Source: Acholoe squamosa
Taxonomy: Eukaryota; Annelida; Polychaeta; Phyllodocida; Polynoidae
Length of the DNA stretch: 64,000 nucleotides
Assembly: GCA_949317995.1 (NCBI GenBank)
Contig: OX439050.1
Location: 49,043,777-49,107,776 of the forward strand
Direction of reading: 5' to 3'
In this document: positions 37,901 through 49,900 of the stretch, piece after piece
How the letters are laid out: every line of letters begins with the position of its first letter
Position numbering within the stretch: the first letter of the stretch is position 1
Position numbers and translations under genes: made by a program
The notes under the pieces: model-generated
Seen by the model: only the letters and a program-made list of their open reading frames with translations
What the model was told of the DNA's origin: nothing
Databases searched by the model: none

Positions 37901-40900
37901 TACTCTGGTCTGAAGGTAAATAGACATAAGACACAATATCTTGCACTTGGTGGTATTGACAATAGTCAGATTGGACGGGAGGATCTTACATGGAGTGAGA
38001 GATTGACTGTGCTAGGCATCTCTGTGGCATCCAATGGGACAGAAGCCCAAAATTACGCATGGAACTTTAAACCTCAGATACAGAAACTTACCAATATAAA
38101 TAATGATTACAGGCACCATAACATCTCACTCAAAGGTAAAACTATCATAATAAACAGTCTAATGCTACCATGTGTAATGTTCCCAGCCTCAGTCACCACT
38201 ACACCATCTAGAGTAATAGACGAAGTCAATAGAATTGTCAACAGATTTCTGGAGCTCTAACAGGAATAAGGTTGCTAGGGCGCGTGCGCAGGCACAAACT
38301 AAGCATGGTGACTTGCAGTGGGCAGTTTTAGAACAAAAATCATTGTATCAAACATAAACTGGATCAAAAGACTTTACTGGGATACCACCATGGTCCCAAG
38401 TGAATTTATTAGGCTACGAAGTGTCTGATTTGAAATTGTTCATACACACAAAATCAGATGTTAACATACCACAAGAAGCAAGCCCATTCTATCACCAGGT
38501 TCTTAAAGACTGGCGTGAATTTCAAAATGTTTCACTGGTAAGGGAAGCAGAGGTCCATAATGAAGTGATGCGGAAAAATAAGTTTATTACTATCAATAAT
38601 ACTCCCATATTTTGGAAATCTTGGAAGGATGCTGGTATTGTCAGGGTTGCAGATATACTGGATAATGGAAGTTTTATGTCAGATACTCAAATTTCTCAAA
38701 GGTATGCTGTTCAATGTAACTTTCTTCAGGCTTTGCAAATCCGACGAAGTATACCAGGTAGCTGGAGGGCTAGCATATCTAATGATGAGATGACTGCATA
38801 TGGGTCATTAATGATACCCCAGACATAGTAATCTTTTTTCAACCTCAAGCAGGGAATTGTATTGGATAGTTCTGTACCGACACTCCCAACAAATGCCAAG
38901 AAATGAAATCAAATGGGCAAAAACCTTTCCTGATGTCCAATTTAAAAAGGCTCCTTGGAGTGATATATATTTAGGTCCATACCAAGTGAGCAGGGAAACG
39001 AAGTTACCATCAATACAAGGTACTCTATAAAATACTAGCTTGTAACAAGTACTTGTTTGACATACGTGCAAAGGAAAGTCCCGAATATGTGTATTGTGAT
39101 GGTAAAACTGACACTCTTGATCACTTCCTTGTGAAATGCCCCCCAGTAGCCTACTTCTGGAAGTCGGTCATATGATGGTTAAACACTGTTGCCAAGATCG
39201 ATGCATACAGGAATTTTGGATGAGCATGAATTAATACTTGTCGAAAAATTCCACAGGGTGATATCATCAACAATGTAATGCTTAGAACCAGGTTTTACAT
39301 ATACATAGGCAGCGCTTGTACCACAAGTGCCATCTGGATCTGTTACAATGGATAGGGGAGTTTAAACACTCTGTTTTATCAGAACAATTTATATGTAATC
39401 TGGAGAACAAACAAAAGAAGTTTAGGAAATGGGAGGCTATTTTGGACTCAATGTAATTGCCATGAATACACTGACAGAACCCTAATAGCATACTTCCTAG
39501 ACAGGGGAATGGAGTAACGAAGACCATATCGATGTGGAGGTATATCAGTATCTAGTCTATATTACTAGTCATATAGAACATATCTATTGTAGCACTTACA
39601 ATGTGGACGCTCTATGTATTGTCCTGTGATGTCCGTATATCAAAATCAGAAAAAAATGTAGCGAAGACCCGTATAGCTATAGACATGTATCTTGAATAAA
39701 GAATGAGCGCTGCTCTATTATAAAAAAAAGAAGAAGCTCCATTTCAAAATGCCCCCACCTATATCTAACAAGCCCCCCCCCCCCCATCTGGAAATAAATG
39801 ACTCGGCCCTAGGGTCTTAACATGCAGAGAATGGCAGATTTAGGAGCCAGTGATGGGCACTCAAAACGAGGCAGCGTCCCAGATATCCGGGCTCTGCAGC
39901 AGACGCCACCGCCACTCCCCCTGGCGAGACTATCATGCATTGGACTTCCGTTATACAGTGTAGGAGCCCGTAGATAGTGTTCTCAGTACAGTGGGTATTA
40001 ATACATTGAGTAGCTGTGTGTGTGAATTGAGGGGGTGGAGGGATGTGGCGGCGCAGGGGTATTAATACCATAAGTAGACTATGGGGAGATACTAAGAAGT
40101 ACTTCCATCAATGTCATCCATCATGATGTCAGAATAGAGTTTTGGGCTGCCCTTTTACATACAGAAAACCATTTTTCTTTTTTCTCTTCTCTTCTATTTT
40201 TAGATTTCAAAATCAAATTTGTTGAACTTACTTTATACCCCAGCATCCAGAGCTTTTGGACCTCTGCATATGGTGTAATGACCCCTCTTTAAGGTCCAAA
40301 TTATTTGTGAATGCAGCACCCAGCATTCACAATGAATTCTATCATGAAGATAGCTTTGTATTCTGCATTATGTATTAAAGGAAGTATGCGGCCTTTGGAG
40401 TGTTTTGTATACCTGATCGTGGTCAGTGGGAACTAATGCAGATGAGACCCATTAAAGGACATAACATCTATATGCTGAATGATGTAGGCTTCATAGGACA
40501 TATATCTGATGGCTATATTGTGTGTATACCTGCTGTATACTCCAGGGAGGAACCGTGGGGGGGAAACCTGTTTGTGCTCATGGGCACTTAATGGTTCTAT
40601 CAAGGGATGAGGTCATATCATGCCTGTCCATCTCTCATGTAACATATGGAGGGATGGCCCCAGGGCATGCATTGGGGGGGGTATGTACCTGTATCCTTAT
40701 AATAGGGATTAGCCTGAAAGATACACTCTAAGAAATAACTGTTGAATCTACCAGAGAATGTTGTAAAATTGAACAATGACCAACCACCTTAATTGCATTA
40801 CAGTGAAGCAGTGTGGTCTCTGCAATGAAGCAGTACAGTACACACTGTGGTACAAGAAATCTGTGTGAAAATATTGATGGATCTCTAGCAGGTTTAGGAC

Positions 40901-43900
40901 GAGGATTTCACCACTATTTTTACAACATATTTTACAGTGTATAGATGTTCATAAGGTGGGCCTGTGCAGTGTTTGACAAGGTAGGACCTAGTAGGGGAAG
41001 GTGTCTCCAAGAAAAAAAAGGAAGCTTAGGCCACCCTTAAAAATATGTTCGTTTCCTGTCCAGAGGCCTGGTGGATTTATTTGTGAGAATGGGACATTTT
41101 TTTCTTGAGTTCTGAAAAAAAAGATTTATTTTTTTGTCCATCAGCATAATAATCTAGGTTTCCAATCACTAAATCTTAGAATGTGACGGCAAATTCATGC
41201 TGTCCCTGCTTATAACGTTCATGACAAATAAAAATATTTTCCTAAAAGGAATTTTCCCCTCCCTCCCCCATGGTCCTGAAAACCCCCACCCTCTGGACAG
41301 GAAACGGACAAATTTTTAAGGGTGGCTTAAATGAAAAGGGACCTCCATGAAGGCCTCGCGGGGGTCCCCTTTCCTGTGTTGATCCATAATTGTTGAATGT
41401 ATGATTTGTATAGAACTCTTTGTACTTGTTTGATGTAATTTTGAATAGTCTTACTAAAATGCCTTAAAATGTTTTCCTCCCCTATGTCTCCTCCAGTCAA
41501 AGAGAAGAATGCACAGCCAGCATATAGTTGTTTCACATTCCTTAATGCCTCTTTTTATGGACGCCCTTCTACACATTTATGAAACAAAAAATAAGACCTT
41601 GCTCAATTTCTAAATCTGTCTCAATGTGTACTTTTTACCCGGACGCTCGTGTTTTTCTCTATCATGTTCACATAAAGTTTTGCCAAAGACCCACTAATTA
41701 ATCCGCCACCATGGCTACAACTATGTTAATAAAACAATGTTGTTGTTATCACCATCTTGTCCACATTAATTACATCACCATTGTGCTTCAATTCCTACTA
41801 GCCACATTTTTTTTGTACGGATTTATCCTTGGTGGATTGGGGAGAGGAGATAGGCTGACACCTTTCTCCAGGTTCTGACATTTCAATTAAATACATCATA
41901 ACCATTTTCTCGGTTTACCCTATAAGGGCTACAGAGGGCATTATATCCACTATGGTCTTTATTATGAAAAGCCTACATGCAGTTCTGGTAATGGTTACAT
42001 TCATGCATATACCCCTCAGTGCTCTCAAAAGCTTGGCATGATACATTGCTATAGAGAGTAGACATGCTATGACTTGCCAGCACTGCATTGGTGCATCATG
42101 ACGACAAAAGAAACAGGGAGTTTCAGACATCATGTAAACATTTAAGGGTTAGTTCGTCATGTCAGAGTTATCTCTGCAGTAGGAGGTACGTACTGGAGGA
42201 GAAGGCTTATAAATACTCCCTGGTGGTGTTAACAGGGCACAGTGCCCTGTGTCCCTGGAGGATGGAGAATTGACAGTTGAGAGCTCCCAGATTTAGTCGC
42301 CATGTTATCCCTGTAGAACAGGTCTGCGAGCTTACTATCGGACCTGAGTAAAGTGTTCTATTCTTACAACTCGAAAGACCATTATGTATCCCAGAATTAT
42401 TGACCAAAAGGATCTGTGACTCCGATCCACACTCCTAGTTAAGTAGTCAGGAGAAAAAGATGAGAAGAAAAACATCAGAAAACCCCGTGTGTACGCCGCA
42501 GGTTATAGGGGATTTCAGAGGGTTACTGAGGCTTTTAGGGTCTTTACGAATTCAGGGTGCAGCTTATACGTGGGATTTCAAATATATGGCCTATAGTAGG
42601 AAATACCAACCTTATCAGGTCTAAGGTGTGCAGCTTATAAATATCAAAGCCAGAAACTCCAGCTGCGGCTTATAAGCAGGATTTTACAGTACGTCATAAC
42701 CTCCTACACGTCAAAGCTCTAGCACTTTGTGACATAAAATTGTCAGAAACTTTCCTGCAGCTGTCGATATCGACGTACTCTGATTGGCTGAATTAGTAGT
42801 CACAATCTCTAATCAATAGACTCTCCTGATCGACTTGAACATGCAGAGTAAAGCATCAGGCTGCTGCACTGTAAAAAAAAAATGCTGTCGAAATAATGAA
42901 TGACTCCTCGTCCCAAAGTTGCCAGAGATCCGTTGTTATTTTCACAGAGATGTTGTTGTTTTCACAGAGATTCATTGTGGGGATTCTTGTAAAAACTATA
43001 TGGTGGCACACTGCTATATCATTACAGTGGTTCACTGTCCAGTTTTACAAGGATCCCTGGTAGATTTAACAAATATTTTTTACAGTGTGTGATATGCGTG
43101 TGGTGCATATACTGGCTCTTATAGTGGGAGCTTCAGGATTTAGTCGCCATTTTATTCCTGTAGAACAGGTCTGCAAGCTTACTATTGGACCTGAGTAAAG
43201 TGTTCTATTCTTACAACTCGAAAGACCATTATGTATCCCAGAATTAAGGACCAAATGCAGATCTAGAGTGGGATGCTTTTTTTTTTTTTTGCCTCATTTA
43301 TTTTTTTTTTTTTGTTTCCTTGAGTTTGCGTATTTTTATCCAGTCATTCTGCGTGTTTTTTGTGAGGTGTTATGGTCCAGTCATTATAGCAAATCTTTAC
43401 TTACAAAGTGCCTTTTCCCTCACATCATAACCGCCGGCAGTGTGCACTCTCAGCTGAAGAAATGATATCAACCTGTACACTATAAAATCTCATTAAGCAA
43501 GAGGAGCTGCCCATGGTTGCATATTGAATCATACAGACATGCATTCATGTATGTGCCGTTGATACATACACAACACTGATACAGATTGTAAACACATACC
43601 CCATGTACATGAGATAACCCTCCACCATAACATACCCCTTCAGCTTCGACATGATTGTAGATTGTCATGAGTTAGCACTGGTACATACAAGGCAGTGTCT
43701 AGCTCTTTATTGGACGCTTATCGCTTTAATGCACTCTGTCCTTTGGTTGGTATGATGTATGAATGCAGCATTGTCTTCTTGGGAGGGCTGCTTTCATGCA
43801 TCATACCAATGCTTTTAGTTTGATGCACTTATGAAGGGTCAGCATGATGCACTAACTAAGTGCTTACCATGTATCATTAAGACAAGGACCTGGAGGCATC

Positions 43901-46900
43901 GTGTAGACCTTAACCCTTTAAGGGCCACTGATGCATTAATGTATCATGCCCATTGGTCATGATTCCAGCACTTCATTGGTGCATCATGACAACCCTCCAG
44001 GAGTATATGTACCAACCCCGTAGGGTCGGCATGATGCTCCAATGAAGTGCTGGTGAGCAGTCTTGTCAGCACTTAATCGGTGCATCAACCAATGGGCATG
44101 ATGCATTTATGCAGCAACAGCAAAATTAGAGGGTTAAAGGTATAGGAGTGGGTGGACTCTTACTCTGAAGAGTCTATATCCTGTACAATCGGGAATGGAT
44201 TCTGGACATATTCCAGGAAAGACAATGCTGGGAAATACAATGTAGGACTATTCTCCTCTCGGAGGGTGTATAGCACTTTGGTTGTTTAATGTCAAATGTC
44301 ATTTCGAAGCTAAGGTCATATTCTTGGCAAGAAAACTATAGTTGACATACAGATGAATGTTGTGGACCAGACACAGAGGGGATAGTAAATAGGAGATGAA
44401 GACTCTTTAAGATGGTCTCGGTGTCGGTTTTGTAGCCTCCACCTCTCAACCTGTGGGATGAATTGGATGAAGGTCTTTAAAAGGGAAATAAAATCTTGAG
44501 TAAGGACCAATTAGATCGTACCAGGAACGGGACACTGGTGTCACTGATTTTGATCTACCTGCAAATAAGGAAATGCTATGGGCCCTGATGTATAAGTATC
44601 ATTCATTTAATTTTTTTTTTTAAATCCCATGTGAAGAACGCTGGTAAAGAAATGAGAATGATTTGTGTCTACTGGCTACTCCTGGTCCTTCGCTCAACCC
44701 TTTGCCTTAGTGGGTTTCTGTATGCCCTTCAATAGATGCACTTCCCCTTCCCCGTAAGCAGTAGCATGTCCAGAGGGAGTAGGGATTATGTAAACTCACT
44801 TCACCCTCAATCTAATAGAACCACTCAAAGCCTTGGCTTAGAGCAGCCCTCCTTTCCATCTGGGCGTCTGCTCGTTCTTGGGAGTAGCACTTATCTAACG
44901 TATTGTGGAGCTATTTACCGGAACGGACTGTGTGTTACGTCATCGTTTTGTCAGGATGATGACGCACTGTACGTCATTTCATGTGACCGACAAAGACACA
45001 CTACTTAGACTTTGGTGTTTCTTCTGGCTGCCTTAGATCTTATCTTGTTAAGAGACCCATTGAATGATTGAGTGAGCAAAGGTTTTTTTTTTCTTTTCTT
45101 AAATGAAATCTGCCCCTTGATTAGCATCCCAAAGGGAAGGGTTCAGTAGGCAGGGGTGGGGATATTTCTCGGTCAGGTAAATTAAGGTAGAATTGTCAAG
45201 AAGTGTCCATCCCAAGAACACATAAGGACATTTTCGGAGCATGGGTATTTCTTCAAACCGACAGAGGCAAAAGGGTTTCTTGATATTAAATATGAGGATG
45301 ACCAGCATATCCAAGGCCCCCAGACAGTTGGTAGAAGTAGACTGTTGGGTAAGGGGAGTGCTGAAACATTCCTTCAATATACCACCACGTAACAACACAC
45401 TGCAAATTGATGCCATTCCCTTTACAGCCAAATCCCATATTTAGCTCTCCACGATAAGTACCACTGCAAAGCCGGACACGAGCTCCCCCATCTCACAAAT
45501 CAATCCCTCAATCCCCACCCCATCCCCCACCTTTTCAAACCGAAAGGGTCGTATAGTCACCCCCTCCCTTTCCCATCCCTGAACGCTGAGAGTGACATTT
45601 GTTTGACGTCGTGCACGGAAAGAGTCCATCATTTCAGTCTTTACCATTTTGTATATATGGCTGCAGTGCTCGTCCCATGGTACAGAGGGTCACGGCAGGG
45701 TGAGGGGGATAGGGTAACTCATGAAGTGGGCTGGGTCTGGATCTCTAACGAATTAGATATGGTAAAATGGTAATTTTTTTAAATCAACATGTGACATGGG
45801 CCTTAGTAACATGAGGCAAAATGAAAATGAAAATAATGGTGCCCTCTTAAATATTATGACATGGTCATGATAGTTTGTTTTTTTATAGATGACAGGGGAT
45901 TATACTTGAATACTGGAAATTCTGAATTCTGAAAATCTTTTTACCCATTTTTTGGGGGGGGGGGGGCGGGGGGGCAAGTCCACAACCTCTAGAGGCGTCT
46001 TAGCTGGCCATGAGCTTAAAATATCCATATCTATGTCTAAATAAACAAAGAGTATATTCATTTTGAATAGACCAGGTCTTATCCCATTAAATGTCGGATG
46101 ATGCCTCCAGGAGCATGTTCTTTTGACGACTGTACTTGTTTAAATCATCATGTCAGCAACCTACAGCAATATAACAACCCAAGGGGTTGGTATGATACAT
46201 GAGGGTAGTGCTGGTGTATAGACTGACCAGCCATGCATTCATGCCTGTATTTAACCTTTTCAGGGCTGTTATTGCGTCAAGGCATCATGCCGGCCCCTAA
46301 GGGGTTGCCATACTCCTGGATGACCGACTTGAGACACCAATGAAGTACTGGCGAAAAGATTCCCCATCACTTCATTGGTGATTCATGTCGACCAATGGGC
46401 ATGGTGCACTACTGCATTAGGGGACCTAGAGTGTTCTGCCACATTAAAATGAGTATGACGTGCGACAATGAGCATGACGTCAAGCTGACGTCATAATGAC
46501 GTAACTGTCGAGCAACTCCCAAGGGTGTGTCTAGGGAGCAGTAGTATCCATAATATTTGGGCTGCTCAGGATTTGGTTTGGATGTGGGTCAACTTGGGCG
46601 AATCGGATTTTAACTCGGGCTTTCGACGGTCCCTTGAGTCATAAAAGGGTGATTCCTAACCGTAAACCCAGCTTAAAATATATCACCTGATTGTGAATTT
46701 GGACGTGGCCAAATGGTATAGGCCTATATAACTAATTGATATTGAGTTATCCTGAGATCGATCTACGCTCATGTCAAAGGAAGCTCAGATGCCTGTCTTG
46801 AGGCATTGCCGAGTGCTGTGATGAATATATTGGGTACAAATGTAGTTAATGGAGTAAGTATCTAACCGGTTGTTCATTTGGTCTTGCACAAGTCGCTCCG

Positions 46901-49900
46901 TGCACTCTTCTCTTACTAGTGGTCTACCATTCATAAATGATTCAGTTGAAACCTATGTCACATAATCCACAAAAGTATTTCTTGCTGTACTGTTGACATG
47001 AAAGATAGGAGGCCTAAACCAGTGCTTCTAACAATGGGACTGATATAGGCCTAATTCAGTGTTACTGATAGTGATAACGGCACATTTTGGTTGGTATAGG
47101 CCTATTCCAGTGGCACTAATGATGGGACATTAATTCTTGGTTGATATAGGCCTAAGTCAGTGCCTCTGACCAGCAATGGGACGTTTTGGTTGGATTCTCA
47201 CAAAAGAAACAGAACAAGTATGAAAACCTGGCATAGGCATGTAGGAACCTATAGCCTTTCCCAATAAAATGTAGCTTGTAAATGTAATTGAAAAGGGACT
47301 CCTTAATCTTGCACTCCTTAGTAGCCACTGTACAAGTGAAGTGGTTCTATTCTCACAGTCTATAGCAAGCATAGTGATGGGGGGATACAGAAATAATGAA
47401 ATTAGAAGGGGACCATCCATGAATGACGTCATGCCAAATTTGACCATATTTAAACCCTCTCACGTTTTTTGCCAATTTTACCTGTATATGGAGAATTAAT
47501 CGTGTCATGCCCCCCCCCCTTCCAGCATGACGTCATTTGTGGATGGTCCTGAAATAAATAAACAAACAAGATGAACAACCACAATACTACCACAGTACCA
47601 CGCTGCTGTTGCTCCTCTATTATTGAGGTGCCAGGACCAGCATATCCCTATAATAGCAAAGCTTGTCCTTCCCTCTATATGTAAATACAGTGGTCTCTGG
47701 TCTTACCAGTCATAATCGTTACTCCAGTACACACTTATTGATCGGCTAAGGGTGTAGTAGTTATTATGGTCCAAATTATACACAGTACTATTATTCACTT
47801 TAATAACCATTATTGTTTTGCTGTCTGCCTAGGTTCGATTGCTAACGCAGTTTGTAAGGTCAATAAGAAATGAGTTTTTGTCCTTTATCTTTGTGAGCTA
47901 ATCCTAGACAAAAAAGATGTGTGCTCCATGAAAAATTCATTGGTGTCTGGAAGGCATAATGCATTCCTGGATCAATAAATTTGTAACGACTATTCCGTAT
48001 TCAGATTATTTGCATTGAAAAATGACACTGTGTTGTGTTCATAGTTATCTCCCAAGGACGCTGCCCACGTCATACCCCACTTCATATGCTACTCTTTTCT
48101 CCTTTCAACTCTCATTTCATACACTGCTAACTCAGAAACTGTCATTTCAGTCCCTGTCTATAACAGGCTCCTGTTTCATATACTACTTACTCGGTATTCA
48201 TCATTGGAGTTCCTGCCTATGGCTCTCATTTTATAACTACTCGCTAAGTAATTGTCCTTTTGATACCAGTCCATACTCTGCTCAGTCCCTGTCTATAACT
48301 CCCATTTCATACACTATTTACATAGAAAGTGTCATTTCGGTCCCTGTCTATAACTCCCATTTCATACACGAAAGTGTCATTTCGGTCCCTGTCTATAACT
48401 CCCATTTCATACACTATTTACATAGAAAGTGTCATTATGGTCCCTGTCTATAACTCCCATTTCATACACTATTTACATAGAAAGTGTCATTTCAGTCCCC
48501 GTCTATAACTCCCATTTCATACACTATTTACATAGTAAGTGTCATTTCGGCCCCTGTCTATAACTCCCATTTCATACACTATTTACATAGTAAGTGTCAT
48601 TTCGGTCCCTGTCTATAACTCCCATTTCATACACTATTTACATAGTAAGTGTCATTTCGGCCCCTGTCTATAACTCCCATTTCATACACTATTTACATAG
48701 TAAGTGTCATTTCGGCCCCTGTCTATAACTCCCATTTCATACACTATTTACATAGTAAGTGTCATTTCGGTCCCTGTCTATAACTCCCATTTCATACACT
48801 ATTTACATAGTAAGTGTCATTTCGGCCCCTGTCTATAACTCCCATTTCATACACTATTTACATAGTAAGTGTCATTTCGGTCCCTGTCTATAACTCCCAT
48901 TTCATACACTATTTACATAGTAAGTGTCATTTCGGTCCCTGTCTATAACTCCCATTTCATACACTATTTACATAGTAAGTGTCATTTCGGCCCCTGTCTA
49001 TAACTCCCATTTCATACACTATTTACATAGAAAGTGTCATTTCGGTCCCTGTCTATAACTCCCATTTCATATACTACTTACACAGTCAATCCCTGTCGAA
49101 AACTCCCATTTCATGCACTGTTTCCTGCCTGCAACTCCCACGTCATAAAGCACACATACACACACACAAGACCTTTGAAATGAGACATCATTGGGTTAAA
49201 TATTCCTAGTAGTTATGTCAGAACCCCTCCTTGAACATGGGACGTTATTCATATCTGAAATCGATGATTAAGCTCTAGATACATTATAAACCATAATAAT
49301 GTCTAAAAACACAATAAATCGGCCTTTTTCATTAAAAATACATAATAATATGGGGATTTTTATCATAGATTTTGATCTATAAGGAATTTTCCATTTTTGT
49401 TTTCAGTTTTGGGTTTTTGGGGAGTATCCCCAAAAACTGGCAAAATAAAAACTTCAAATTTTGATTATTGGGATGGTTGCCATGGCAACCAGAAACAAGC
49501 ATATAGGTTGATTTCTCATGAAAAATGTTCATTTTACCATCCAAATATGGGTCATTTCTACCGAAAATGGTGCATTTTAAATGAAACCATTGAATCAAAA
49601 ATTAGCCTAATGTATTTTATCAATTGATAATTAAACTAATGATAATGAAGTTTAATTGGAATTGGTCCCTAGAACACTGGTCCCATGAGGGGGCGAGCCC
49701 GCCCATTTCGAGGAATCTCAATCTTTTCCCCCCAAAAATGGTTCACGGCAGAAATAATATAACTCAAAATGTTACAGTTGAAGTCTGGCTAGGAAGACTA
49801 GCGTCCAGCAATATATACACATAGCCAGTGGTCTATGTGACCACTGGTCTATGTGTATATATTGTATATTGCTGGACGCGAGTCTTCCTAGCCAGACTTC

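Noticed and set aside
48022-49209. Open frames in the 55-bp array, and the idea of a CRISPR array
   Set aside because: Units are contiguous without unique spacers, and the setting is animal DNA.
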